A stretch of DNA of 64,000 nucleotides, from the NCBI RefSeq assembly GCF_000336875.1, contig NZ_AOJK01000021.1:37558-101557 (forward strand), in the 5' to 3' direction. The position numbers and the translations under genes were made by a program. The DNA comes from Halorubrum californiense DSM 19288 (GTDB lineage: Archaea > Halobacteriota > Halobacteria > Halobacteriales > Haloferacaceae). Positions 15,448 to 24,301 of the stretch are shown here, one piece after another. Position 1 is the stretch's first letter. Each line of letters opens with the position of its first letter. The notes under the pieces are model-generated. The model did not search any database, was not told the origin of the DNA, and saw only the letters and a list, made by a program, of their open reading frames with translations.

Positions 15448-16812
15448 CTACCGCCCGCTCTCGACGGCGACGCGCATGTCCTGTGCCAGCCGTTCGGCGC
15501 GGTCGGCGTCGGCGGACTCGGCGTAGATCCGGATCTTCGGCTCGGTGCCGGAGGGGCGGACGAGCACCCACGCGTCGCCGTAGTCGAGCCGGTAGCCGTC
15601 GGTCGTGTTCGGTTCCGCGTCGGCGGTCTCGACGTACGCCCGGGCGGCCGAGAGCATCTCGTCGCGCTCGTCGTCGTCCTCGTACTCCACGTTCGCCCGC
15701 ACGAAGTGGTAGTCGCTGTACGGCGCGACGACCTCGCTGACGGGCGCGCCGTCGGCGTCGGCGAGCAGTTCGAGGAACCGCGCGCCGATGTACGCGCCGT
15801 CCCGCGAGAGCCGGTACGGCGGGAAGAAGACGCCGCCGTTGCCCTCGCCCGCGACCGGAACCCTCGTCCCCTCCTCGTGGAGGTCGCGCGTCCGGGTGAT
15901 GATGTTCGTGGCGCCGATGGGCGTCAGTTCGAGGTCGGCGTCGTTGTCGGCGCAGACGTCGACGAGCCGCTGGGAGACGTTGACCGCGCTGACGACCGCG
16001 TCGCCCGGTTCGAGGCAGGCGTCCGCCAGCGCCGCGAAGGACGTGTCGCCGTCGACGAACTCGCCGGTCTCGTCGACGAAGACGGCCCGGTCCGCGTCGC
16101 CGTCGTGGGCGATCCCCACGTCGGCGTCGGAGGTCGCGACGAGCCGCCGGAGGTCCTCGAGGTTCTCCGGGACCGGCTCCGAGTCGCGGCCGGGGAAGTG
16201 GCCGTCCGGCGTCGCGTTGACGGTCAGCACCTCGCAGCCGAGTTCGCGGTAGACCCGCGGGGACGCGACCGAGGCCGCGCCGTGGCCCGAGTCCACCGCG
16301 ACCGTGAGGTCGGCGTCGGCGATCGACTCGCGGTCGACCGCAGCGATCAGCTGGTCGACGTAGTCGTCGACGACCCCCTCGACCGGCGTCGTCGCGCCCG
16401 CCGCCCGCCAGTCGGCGTGGTCGTACTCGTCGTCGAGGACGCGCCGCTCGATCTGCTCCAGCACGTCGACGGAGAGCTCCACGCCGTCGTCCCCCACGAG
16501 CTTGATCCCGTTGAACTCCGGCGGGTTGTGCGAGGCGGTGACGAGGACGGCGGGGACCTCGGCCGCCTCGCAGTAGTTGCCGACCGCCGGCGTGGGGACG
16601 ACGCCGAGGCGGTCGACGTCGCACCCGACCGCGGCGAGCCCGCTCGCGGCCGCGTTGGCGAACAGCTCGCCGGTCGTTCGCGTGTCCCGCGCGACGGCGA
16701 CGCGGTCGGCGTCCCAGGCCGTCCCGGCCGCCTTCGCGATGTCGAGGACGAGCGCGGGCGTGAGATACCGCAGCGCGACCCCGCGGATGCCGCTCGATCC
16801 GAACAGCTCCAT
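15448..16812 (-). CDS. glmM: Phosphoglucosamine/phosphohexose mutase
   Basis: A 454-residue alpha-D-phosphohexomutase. The phosphoserine loop is VTASHNPPEFNGIK, the Mg loop AHDGDADRA, the sugar loop GEGNGGVFFP and the phosphate-binding end RPSGTEPKIRIY. Archaeal members convert glucosamine-6-P to 1-P for cell-surface glycans, or handle glucose/mannose; sequence alone does not decide. ATG 16812 begins MELFGSSGIRG, the usual start. Divergent from the lipoprotein gene. Confidence 0.88.
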   Translation of the reverse strand: MELFGSSGIRGVALRYLTPALVLDIAKAAGTAWDADRVAVARDTRTTGELFANAAASGLAAVGCDVDRLGVVPTPAVGNYCEAAEVPAVLVTASHNPPEFNGIKLVGDDGVELSVDVLEQIERRVLDDEYDHADWRAAGATTPVEGVVDDYVDQLIAAVDRESIADADLTVAVDSGHGAASVASPRVYRELGCEVLTVNATPDGHFPGRDSEPVPENLEDLRRLVATSDADVGIAHDGDADRAVFVDETGEFVDGDTSFAALADACLEPGDAVVSAVNVSQRLVDVCADNDADLELTPIGATNIITRTRDLHEEGTRVPVAGEGNGGVFFPPYRLSRDGAYIGARFLELLADADGAPVSEVVAPYSDYHFVRANVEYEDDDERDEMLSAARAYVETADAEPNTTDGYRLDYGDAWVLVRPSGTEPKIRIYAESADADRAERLAQDMRVAVESGR

Positions 16813-16959
16813 GCGAGCCCATCTGCCGGCCGAGGGGAAAGCGGTTCCGAACCGCCCCGACCGAGGCGTCCCCGATGGCCCCGGCACCCGTCTCGCCGCG
16901 ACGCCCGCCTGGTCGCGACGACGCGTGCGGTTCATGCCGGTGGCGCCCGTTCGCCCCGT

Positions 16960-17550
16960 ATGGACCACACGCGACGCGGCGCGCTCGCCGGGGGCGCGTT
17001 CGCCCTGTCCGTCGCGACGGCGGGCTGTCTCGACTTCGCGGCGGGCGACGGACCGCAGGGCCCAGAGGGGACGCCGGCGACGCTGACCTGCGAGGACGAC
17101 GAGTTCGTCCGCCTCGACCGGCCGTTCGAGGACTCGGTCACCGAGACCCTCGTCGAGACGGGCGAGACGACCGTGGAACTCTCCACCGAGGGGGCGACCG
17201 AGACGTACGGCCAGTCGCTCCGACTCGTCCTCCGCAACACCGGGAATGCTCCCGCCGCCACGCTCGGCGAGTCCGCCTACTCGCTCCAGCGCGAGACGGC
17301 CGAAGGGTGGCTCGACGTCCGCGGCTCCACTTCGGGCGAGGGGGTCGAACTCCCTCGGGCCGAGGCGTCGCTCGGCACGAGTTCGGCGTACTCCTGGGAT
17401 GTCACGCTGACCGAGTCGGGGATCGCCGACGCGGTCGACGGCGTCGACCTGGCCGTCTGTCCGCCGCTGGGCGACGGCACCTACCGGTTCGTCTACTGGG
17501 GGCTCGTCGACGCGCCGCCGATCGGCGCGGAGTTTGAACTGGTGGGGTGA
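16960..17550 (+). CDS. Tat-type lipoprotein, unrecognised
   Basis: A 196-residue secreted protein. It starts with a twin-arginine signal (HTRRGALAGG), hydrophobic stretch and a lipobox ending ATAGC, so it should be exported folded and lipid-anchored. The mature part is beta-rich, with a C-terminal GDGTYRFVYWGL like the end of the lipoprotein at 30205-31404 (GRYRFVFFGAADL). A binding function is possible but no ligand can be named. Confidence 0.7.
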   Translation: MDHTRRGALAGGAFALSVATAGCLDFAAGDGPQGPEGTPATLTCEDDEFVRLDRPFEDSVTETLVETGETTVELSTEGATETYGQSLRLVLRNTGNAPAATLGESAYSLQRETAEGWLDVRGSTSGEGVELPRAEASLGTSSAYSWDVTLTESGIADAVDGVDLAVCPPLGDGTYRFVYWGLVDAPPIGAEFELVG

Positions 17551-17617
17551 GGCCGGTTCGACGCGAGCCGGTTCGACGCGAGCCGGGGCGACCTCGGGCC
17601 ACGGCGGGGGTCTCGGC

Positions 17618-18226
17618 TCAGAACGGCTGCCAGTCGGAGGGTTGCCCGACGCGGCCGCGGACGCGGAACTCCCGGTCGTCGTCGTCGACGCGGGTCTCGA
17701 CGACGACCTCGAACGGCTCGTGGAGGGTGTGGACGACCTGTTCGTCGTGGGCGGTCGAGCCGACGACGCCGACGAAGGGCCACCCCTCGCCGGAGGCCTG
17801 AGAGGTCATCACCCGGGTGAACCGGTAGATTCGCTCCGGGTCCCAGTACATCAACAACTGGGACAGCGAGTAGACGCCGACGGCGCGCTCGCGTCCGGTG
17901 GAGGACTCGACGACGTCGGTGAACTTGATCCCGATGTCCGTGAGGTTGCCCGCGCTGGCGACGTACTTCGTCGTCGGCGTGTCCTCGCGCTTGTCGCCCT
18001 GCTCGTGGGTGACGCAGTCGATGACGATAACGTCGTCGCCGTCCTCGCCGGTGAGTTCCTCGTAGTCGCCGCGGACCTTCTCCGCGGTCCGCCCCGTCGA
18101 GATGACGACCGGGCCGTCGGCCCACGTCGCGAGCAGCCGGTTGAACAGGTCGTACTTCCCGCTCATCGGGGGACCGCTGATGAGGACGCTGTCGGCACCG
18201 CGGACAGCGTCGGGAAGCAGAGTCAT
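17618..18226 (-). CDS. RecA-superfamily (KaiC/RAD55-like) ATPase-fold protein
   Basis: A 202-residue P-loop protein with Walker A GPPMSGK (18-24) followed by Tyr where Thr/Ser is usual, and hydrophobic strands VVISTG and DVIVIDCV (Walker B-like). Haloarchaea carry several such short KaiC/HTR-like proteins of unknown role. It is the last of three genes (19357 to 17618) reading in the same direction as cheW, so involvement in taxis signalling is plausible. The altered Walker Thr makes ATP hydrolysis uncertain. Confidence 0.7.
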   Translation of the reverse strand: MTLLPDAVRGADSVLISGPPMSGKYDLFNRLLATWADGPVVISTGRTAEKVRGDYEELTGEDGDDVIVIDCVTHEQGDKREDTPTTKYVASAGNLTDIGIKFTDVVESSTGRERAVGVYSLSQLLMYWDPERIYRFTRVMTSQASGEGWPFVGVVGSTAHDEQVVHTLHEPFEVVVETRVDDDDREFRVRGRVGQPSDWQPF

Positions 18227-18269
18227 TTGATGAACGTGAGAGAGTGTTCGGTAAAACTCTTCCGAGGGA

Positions 18270-18662
18270 TCACTTTCGGAGCATGGAAGGGAGGTCGAGC
18301 GAGGACGGCGGGCCCTCCCGCGGCCCGTCGGTCAGTGTCAGCTCGCGTATCGCGCCGGGGAGCGCGGCGGGGACCGGCGCGTCGCGCGGCGCCCCGGTGC
18401 CGTCGACGAGCGACTCCCAGACGGCCTCGTCGGTGGAGTCGTCCCGCTCCGCTTTCGCCTCCAGCGCCTTCGTCCGCCCCTCGTCGTACGCCAGCTCCAC
18501 GATGCTCCGGTCGTAGCTCCCCGGGAACGCCGCCAGCACCCGGTCGAGTTCGTCCGGGCGGGCGCTGTCGACGCCGGCGGCGACGCCCAGCGCGAAGGCG
18601 CGCTCGACGGCCTCCTCCCGCGAGAGGTCGTCCCACTCCGTGCCGAACGTGCGGTCGTACAT
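18270..18662 (-). CDS. Unrecognised helical protein between two KaiC-like genes
   Basis: A 130-residue acidic protein, family unknown to me. Mostly helical in the first 90 residues (SREEAVERAFALGVAAGV, SIVELAYDEGRTKALEAKA), with a Pro-rich tail ending LDLPSMLRK. Its ATG overlaps the stop of the KaiC-like gene upstream (18660-18664), and the next KaiC-like gene follows 43 bases on. The tight coupling suggests it works with these ATPases. Confidence 0.65.
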   Translation of the reverse strand: MYDRTFGTEWDDLSREEAVERAFALGVAAGVDSARPDELDRVLAAFPGSYDRSIVELAYDEGRTKALEAKAERDDSTDEAVWESLVDGTGAPRDAPVPAALPGAIRELTLTDGPREGPPSSLDLPSMLRK

Positions 18663-19357
18663 CAGTGGGTCACCGTCGCCGCCGAGCCGACGCGGAGCCC
18701 GCCGTCGGTGAACTCCACGTCTTGGATGTCGGTGTCGACGTCCGTCCCCCGCATCTTCAGCACTTGGACCCCGCGCTGCATCCCCTCGTCTTCGAGGTAG
18801 TTGTGCATGAAGACGACGCCGTGCGCGAGGTAGTGTTCCTCCGAGTAGGCGCTCGGGTCGGTCATCTCGGAGATCAGAAGCGTCGTGGCGTCGGTCCGCT
18901 TCAGCGAGGAGAGCAGCTGGATCATCGTGTCCTCGTCGTCGTCGAGGAGGAACCGCAACAGCATGGTGGAGTCGAAGACGACGCGGTCGATGTCGCGGGA
19001 GTTGATGAACCCGGTGAGCCGGTTGGTGACGCCCGAGCGGTCGCGGCGGTCGCCGGGGAGGCCGAAGAAGCGTCGCCCGTCCGACGAGAAGGAGTCGAGG
19101 AAAGTGACGCGGTCGGAGTCGAGCGCGCGGTCGAACCCGAAGTCGTAGCCGCTCATGTCCTCGCGGATCCCCTCCTTCGTCTCGTGCATGCTGATGTACA
19201 GGATGTCCTCGCCGTTCCGGGCACCTTGGGCCGCGAACTGCGAACAGAAGGTCGTTTTGCCGCTCCCGGGTGGACCGCTGACCACGTACAGTCGGTCCTC
19301 GGGGAACCCCCCGTCGACGATGTCGTCGAACCCCGGGACGCCGCTTGAGACGCGCAT
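18662..19357 (-). CDS. KaiC/RAD55-like ATPase
   Basis: A 231-residue single-domain KaiC relative. RVSSGVPGFDDIVDGGFP is the usual opening, Walker A is GPPGSGKTT (28-36), Walker B ends DRVVFDSTMLL, and KMRG near the end is typical. Such proteins are ATP-dependent switches; FlaH/ArlH of the archaellum is one. Here the gene lies 155 bases after cheW in the same direction and heads a three-gene row, so a link to chemotaxis or archaellum control is inferred. Confidence 0.8.
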   Translation of the reverse strand: MRVSSGVPGFDDIVDGGFPEDRLYVVSGPPGSGKTTFCSQFAAQGARNGEDILYISMHETKEGIREDMSGYDFGFDRALDSDRVTFLDSFSSDGRRFFGLPGDRRDRSGVTNRLTGFINSRDIDRVVFDSTMLLRFLLDDDEDTMIQLLSSLKRTDATTLLISEMTDPSAYSEEHYLAHGVVFMHNYLEDEGMQRGVQVLKMRGTDVDTDIQDVEFTDGGLRVGSAATVTH

Positions 19358-19512
19358 ACGTACGAACCCGTTGGGCGGCCGATAAGCGTTGGCACCCGGT
19401 TCTCACCCGTGAGAACCGACGCGGTCGGCGACGGTCGGCGCCGCTCCGTCGCCGCGGGGCGAGTCGGTCCGGCCGTCGAACCGCCGCCGCGCGAGCGATC
19501 GAGTCGGTCCGG

Positions 19513-19986
19513 CTACGCTTCCGCGGGCTCGACGTCGTCAAGTTCGGCGGCGAGCGCGTCGTCGACGTCCGGCGAGACCCACACGACGAACCGGTCGTCG
19601 GACTTGACGATGCCGCGGACGCCCTCGTCCTCGACCGTCGTGCTCTGGTCGACGTCCTCCGGCGAGACGTCGCGGACCTGGAACACCTCGTCGACCATCC
19701 AGCCGACGGTGCCGCCCTCGTCGATCTCGGCGTCGTCGAACACGACGATCCGCTCGCGCGGGCCGTCCTCGTCGATGTCGAACAGCGTCTTCGGGTCCAC
19801 GATCGTCGTCGTCCGGCCGCGGAGGTCCATCACGCCCTCGACGTGGTCCGGCGAGTTGGGGATCCGCGTGAGTTCGCCCGCGTCGACGATCTCGTCGATG
19901 ACGCCGATGTCCAGACAGTACGTCCCGTCTCCGAGCCCGAACTCCAACACCTTGGTCGGTTCGGCGTCCGCCTCTGTTGCTGCCAT
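19513..19986 (-). CDS. cheW: Chemotaxis coupling protein CheW
   Basis: A 157-residue CheW domain: KVLEFGLGDGTYCLDI, then the receptor-binding LTRIPNSPDHVEGVMDLRG and FVVWVSP. It bridges transducers (Htr) and CheA in polar signalling arrays. Divergent from cheB across a 102-base region with a perfect palindrome. A slightly acidic N- and C-tail is normal for haloarchaea. Confidence 0.93.
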   Translation of the reverse strand: MAATEADAEPTKVLEFGLGDGTYCLDIGVIDEIVDAGELTRIPNSPDHVEGVMDLRGRTTTIVDPKTLFDIDEDGPRERIVVFDDAEIDEGGTVGWMVDEVFQVRDVSPEDVDQSTTVEDEGVRGIVKSDDRFVVWVSPDVDDALAAELDDVEPAEA

Positions 19987-20021
19987 GCCCGTAGGTGTGG
20001 TGAACCGACAAATAATCGTGT

Positions 20022-20039
20022 CCCCTGAATTATCAGGGG
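20022..20039. promoter_or_regulatory. Perfect palindrome between cheW and cheB
   Basis: CCCCTGA-ATTA-TCAGGGG: two 7-base arms, 4-base centre, placed between the divergent starts (19986 and 20089). GATTTATGC at 20057-20065 is the likely cheB TATA box, about 27 bases from ATG 20089. The palindrome could bind a dimeric regulator that controls both sides. Confidence 0.55.
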
Positions 20040-20088
20040 TGATTACTGGGTCCGTGGATTTATGCTGATTCTGGGCGCGCTGTGGTAC

Positions 20089-21183
20089 ATGAGCAGGACG
20101 ACGGATCGGCGCGGCGGTCGGGACGGGTCGCCGCGGGTGGTGGTCGTCGACGACTCACCGTTCATGCGGGGACTGATAAGCGACCTCTTGGACGACGCCG
20201 GGGTCGCGGTCGTCGGCGAAGCGGGGGATGGGGAGGAGGCGCTCTCGGTGGTCGCCGAGACGCGCCCCGACGTCGTGACGATGGACGTCGAGATGCCCGG
20301 GATGGGCGGGCTCGAAGCCGTCGAGCGGCTGATGGAGGAGACGCCGACGCCGGTGTTGATGCTGTCGGCGCACACGGACGAGGGCGCCGAGGTGACCTTC
20401 GAGGCGCTGGACCGGGGAGCGGTCGACTTCTTCGCGAAGCCCGGCGGCGAGGTGTCGACGGGCGTCTCGCGGGAGTCCGAGCGCCTCGTCGAGGCGGTCC
20501 GCTCGGTCGCGGGCGCCGACCTCGACGCCGCGACCCGCGAGCGCGACGAGCCGAGTTCCGCGGCCTCGCGCTCGCCGGACGCCGGGAGCGACGCGGACGC
20601 GGACGACGTCGACGGACCGCTGACCGCGGTGATCGCGGCCTCGACCGGCGGGCCGAACGCGGTCGAGCGCGTGCTGTCGGCGCTCCCGATGGCGGACTGC
20701 CGCGTGGTGATCGTCCAGCACATGCCGGAGGCGTTCACCTCGCGGTTCGCGGACCGGCTCGACGCCGCCTCCGCGTACGACGTGCGGGAGGCCAGCGACG
20801 GCGCGCGGATCGGCGCCGGCGAGGCGATCGTCGCCCGCGGCGGCAGCCACACGCTCGTCGACAGCTACCGGGCGGGGCGGCTCCGGGTCAAGCTCGACGA
20901 GGACGACGACTCCCACACGGTCACCCCGGCGGCCGACGTGACGATGCGCTCGGCGGCCGAGGTGATCGACGACCCGCTCGTCGGCGTCGTGTTGACGGGG
21001 ATGGGCTCGGACGCCGCGGAGGGGATCCGGGCGATGGCCGACGCCGGGGGGCGGACGCTGGCGCAGAGCGAGGACACCTGCGTCATCTACGGCATGCCGA
21101 AGCGCGCGGTGGAGACGGGCGGGGTCGACAAGGTGTACGACCTCGACGACGTCGCCGGCGCGATCGTGGGGGGTGAGGCCTGA
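20089..21183 (+). CDS. cheB: Chemotaxis methylesterase/deamidase CheB
   Basis: A 364-residue two-domain protein. The receiver domain has acidic Asp21/Asp22, phospho-acceptor Asp66 (TMDVEMPGM) and Lys in FFAKPGG. An acidic linker leads to the esterase domain with catalytic Ser in AASTGGPNA, His in VQHMPEAFT and Asp in GMGSDAAEG. It demethylates or deamidates transducers when phosphorylated by CheA. ATG 20089 preferred over ATG 20062, which lies within the TATA box. Stop and cheA start share one base (21183). Confidence 0.94.
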   Translation: MSRTTDRRGGRDGSPRVVVVDDSPFMRGLISDLLDDAGVAVVGEAGDGEEALSVVAETRPDVVTMDVEMPGMGGLEAVERLMEETPTPVLMLSAHTDEGAEVTFEALDRGAVDFFAKPGGEVSTGVSRESERLVEAVRSVAGADLDAATRERDEPSSAASRSPDAGSDADADDVDGPLTAVIAASTGGPNAVERVLSALPMADCRVVIVQHMPEAFTSRFADRLDAASAYDVREASDGARIGAGEAIVARGGSHTLVDSYRAGRLRVKLDEDDDSHTVTPAADVTMRSAAEVIDDPLVGVVLTGMGSDAAEGIRAMADAGGRTLAQSEDTCVIYGMPKRAVETGGVDKVYDLDDVAGAIVGGEA

Positions 21184-23486
21184 TGGACTCCCACCGCGCC
21201 GCGTTCGTCGCCGAGGCCGAAGACGGGATCACCGACCTCAACAACGCCCTGCTCGCGCTCGAAGCGGACCCCGAGGACGCCGAGGCGATGGACGACGTGT
21301 TCCGCGTCGCCCACACCCTGAAGGGCAACGCCGCGGCGATGGGGTACGAGGGCGTCTCCGACTTCGGGCACGCCCTCGAAGACCTCCTCGACGCGGTCCG
21401 GCAGGGCGAGCGGGAGGTGACGCCCGAGCTGATGGACCTCCTCTTCGAGGGGGTCGACGCCGTCGAGTCGATGGTCGAGGAGATAGCCGACACCGGCGAG
21501 GTGTCGACCGACCCCTCCGACCTCGAATCGCGACTGCGCGAGATGGAGGAACACGGGACAGTCGGGGGCGGCGACGAGGCGAGCGACGACGCCGGAGCCG
21601 ACGACTCGGCTGACGCGGACGCCGACGCCGCAGAAGACGCGGAGGACGACGCCGAGGATGGGTCCGAATCCGACCCGGACGAGGGCGCTCCCGACGTCGA
21701 GGTTCCGGAACCGCCGGCGGACGCCGCCGACCTTCCCGACCCCGTCGCGTACGCGGACGTGACGATCGGCGACGCGCAGATGCCGGGCGTCGACGCCGCG
21801 CTCGTCCTCCAAGCGATCGACGAGCAGTTCGACGGACACGTCACCGATCCCGCGCCCGAGGCGCTGGAGGGCGGCGAGTACGACGAGTCGTTCGACGCGT
21901 TCGTCGGCGGTGCCGACCCCGAGGTCGTCGCCGAGGGGCTCCGGGCGCTCACGCAGGTCGAGGCGGCCACGGCGGTCGCGGTCGGCGGCGAGGACGACGC
22001 CGAAGCGGCCGATTCCGAGCCGGCAGCGGCCGAATCCGAACCGGCCGATGCTGAGCCTGCCGACGCCGAACCGGGCGACGCCGGTTCGGCCGAGGACGAC
22101 ACCGAAGGCGCGGCGGAGCCCGCCGCGGCCGATGCGGACGACGAGACCGAGCAGTCCGAGGACGCCAACCAGCCCGACGACGGCTCCGAGTCGCCGTCGG
22201 ACGACTCCGGCTCCTCGGGAGGTTCCGACTCCAAGTCCGGCGACGAGATCAAGTCGATCCGCGTCGACGTCGACCAGGTCGACGAGCTGTACGGGCTCGT
22301 CGAGCAGCTGGTGACGAGCCGGATCAAGCTCCGGCGAGAGCTGGAGGCCGCCGACGCCGAGTCGGACACGCTCGACGAACTCGACAAGCTCGCCTCCAGC
22401 CTCCAGGACACGGCGATGGACATGCGGCTCATCCCGTTCTCGCAGGTGTCCGACTCGTTCCCGCGGCTCGTGCGCGACATCTCGCGGGACCTCGACAAGC
22501 GGATCGACTTCGAGATCGAGGGCGACGACGTGGAGCTGGACCGGACGATCCTCACGGAGATGCGCGACCCGCTCGTGCACGTCCTGCGGAACGCGGTCGA
22601 CCACGGGATCGAGTCGCCCGAGGAGCGCGAGGCGGCCGGGAAGGACCCGACCGGGCACGTGGAGCTCACGGCCGAGCGCGAGCGCGACCACGTGATAATC
22701 GAGGTCTCGGACGACGGCGGCGGGCTCGACCCGGACCAGCTTCGCGAGAAGGCGGTCGACGAGGGGGTCAAGAGCCGCGAGGCGGTCGAGGCGATGGAAG
22801 ACGACGAGGTGTACGACCTCGTCTTCCACCCCGGCTTCTCCACCGCGGAGGAGGTCACGGACGTCTCCGGCCGCGGGGTCGGGATGGACGTGGTCCGGAC
22901 GACCGCGCGCGACCTCGACGGCTCCGTCTCGATCGAGAGCGAGCCCGGCGAGGGGAGCACGGTCCGGTTCCGGCTCCCGGTCACCGTCGCCATCGTGAAG
23001 GTGATGTTCGTCGACGTGGGCGGCACGGAGTACGGGATCCCGATCAAGTCGATCGCGGAGGTCGCCCGCGCTGACGACGTCGAGGAGGTCCACGGCGACG
23101 AGGTCGTCAGACACGAGGACGACCTCTACCCGGTCGTCCGGCTGAACGAGCGCCTCGGCGAGATAGATTCGACGGCGGCCGAGGCGTCCGCGGCCGCGGC
23201 GTCCGCCGACGAGACTCCCGCCGCCGACGGCGGCGTCGCGGTCGACGAGGGCCGCGACGACGACGCGGGAGGCGACGGCGGCGCGGGCGCGACCAACAAC
23301 GGGATGCTCGTCCGGATCCGCGAGGAGACGCGGCAGGTCGCGCTCCACTGCGACGCGGTGCTCGACCAGGAGGAAGTGGTGGTCAAACCGCTCGACGGTC
23401 CGCTCTCGGGGACGCCCGGCCTCAGCGGCACGGCGGTCCTCGGCGACGGGGACGTCGTGGCCGTGCTCGACGTGGTGAGCCTATGA
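21183..23486 (+). CDS. cheA: Chemotaxis histidine kinase CheA
   Basis: A 767-residue kinase. Domains: HPt P1 with phospho-His44 (RVAHTLKGN); a very acidic linker around a small P2-like region (about 185-280); a second low-complexity acidic linker with PADAEPADAEP repeats (about 285-350); P3 dimerisation helices (IKSIRVDVDQVDELYG); the ATPase with HVLRNAVDHGIE, DDGGGLD and GRGVGMD; and the CheW-like P5 domain interrupted by an Ala/Asp-rich insert. It phosphorylates CheB and CheY. It overlaps cheR by four bases. Confidence 0.95.
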   Translation: MDSHRAAFVAEAEDGITDLNNALLALEADPEDAEAMDDVFRVAHTLKGNAAAMGYEGVSDFGHALEDLLDAVRQGEREVTPELMDLLFEGVDAVESMVEEIADTGEVSTDPSDLESRLREMEEHGTVGGGDEASDDAGADDSADADADAAEDAEDDAEDGSESDPDEGAPDVEVPEPPADAADLPDPVAYADVTIGDAQMPGVDAALVLQAIDEQFDGHVTDPAPEALEGGEYDESFDAFVGGADPEVVAEGLRALTQVEAATAVAVGGEDDAEAADSEPAAAESEPADAEPADAEPGDAGSAEDDTEGAAEPAAADADDETEQSEDANQPDDGSESPSDDSGSSGGSDSKSGDEIKSIRVDVDQVDELYGLVEQLVTSRIKLRRELEAADAESDTLDELDKLASSLQDTAMDMRLIPFSQVSDSFPRLVRDISRDLDKRIDFEIEGDDVELDRTILTEMRDPLVHVLRNAVDHGIESPEEREAAGKDPTGHVELTAERERDHVIIEVSDDGGGLDPDQLREKAVDEGVKSREAVEAMEDDEVYDLVFHPGFSTAEEVTDVSGRGVGMDVVRTTARDLDGSVSIESEPGEGSTVRFRLPVTVAIVKVMFVDVGGTEYGIPIKSIAEVARADDVEEVHGDEVVRHEDDLYPVVRLNERLGEIDSTAAEASAAAASADETPAADGGVAVDEGRDDDAGGDGGAGATNNGMLVRIREETRQVALHCDAVLDQEEVVVKPLDGPLSGTPGLSGTAVLGDGDVVAVLDVVSL

Positions 23487-24301
23487 GCGGGTCGGCGGAC
23501 GACGCAGAGACGGCGTTCGAAGGCGTCCTCCGGCAGATCGACGACACGGTCCCGTTCGAGCCGGGGTACTACAACGAGTCGTACCTCGACCGCCGGATCA
23601 CGGCCCGGATGCGTCGGCGTGACACGGAGTCGCACGCCGAATACAAGCGCATCCTCCGCGAGGACGCCGACGAGCGGCAGGCGCTGATGGACGCGCTCAC
23701 GATCAACGTGACCGAGTTCTTCCGCAACCGGGAGATGTGGGACGTCCTCCGTGACGTGTTGCGCGAGCGGACCGCGGAGCAGCGGCGCGTCCGCGTCTGG
23801 TCGGCGCCGTCGGCGGACGGCCGCGAGCCGTACTCCGTCGCGATGCTGGCCTGCGACGACCCCGAGATAGACGAGTCGCGCGTCGAGGTGCTCGGCTCCG
23901 ACATCAGCGAGGAGGCGCTCGATAACGCCCGCGAGGGCGTCTACCACACGACGCGCACGACGGACATCGCGGAGGAGCTCGAACCCCTCTCCGACCCCGA
24001 CAAGTACGTCGAGCGCGACGAAGACACGTTTCGGGTGCGGCCGGCGGTCCAGCGCCTCGTCAACTTCGAGACCCACGACCTGATCCGCGACGGCGCCCGC
24101 GACCCCTTCGACGTGGTGTTGTGCCGAAACCTGCTGATCTACATCGACGTCGACCACAAGGCCGCCCTCTTCGACACCTTGGAGGCGTCGCTCGCCGACG
24201 ACGGCGTCCTCGTGTTGGGGATGACCGAGAGCATCCCCCCGAATCGGTCCGACCGCTACGAACCGATCGACAAGCGACGGCGGGTGTTCGGGAGGCGCTG
24301 A
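23483..24301 (+). CDS. cheR: Chemotaxis methyltransferase CheR
   Basis: A 272-residue SAM-dependent methyltransferase that methylates transducer glutamates. The N-terminal helical domain has DRRITARMRRR and NVTEFFRN. The SAM loop is WSAPSADGREPYS, where most CheR have WSAGC-S/A-G-EEPYS, so the Gly-Cys pair is replaced by Pro-Ser. DVVLCRNLLIYI and GMTESI complete the fold. Starts inside cheA and ends on the first base of the HEAT gene. Confidence 0.92.
   Translation: MSGSADDAETAFEGVLRQIDDTVPFEPGYYNESYLDRRITARMRRRDTESHAEYKRILREDADERQALMDALTINVTEFFRNREMWDVLRDVLRERTAEQRRVRVWSAPSADGREPYSVAMLACDDPEIDESRVEVLGSDISEEALDNAREGVYHTTRTTDIAEELEPLSDPDKYVERDEDTFRVRPAVQRLVNFETHDLIRDGARDPFDVVLCRNLLIYIDVDHKAALFDTLEASLADDGVLVLGMTESIPPNRSDRYEPIDKRRRVFGRR

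Noticed and set aside
21087..23348. Very long minus-strand frames opposite cheA
   Set aside because: Antisense to CheA; low-complexity Ser or Val/Asp/Arg composition shows frame shadows.
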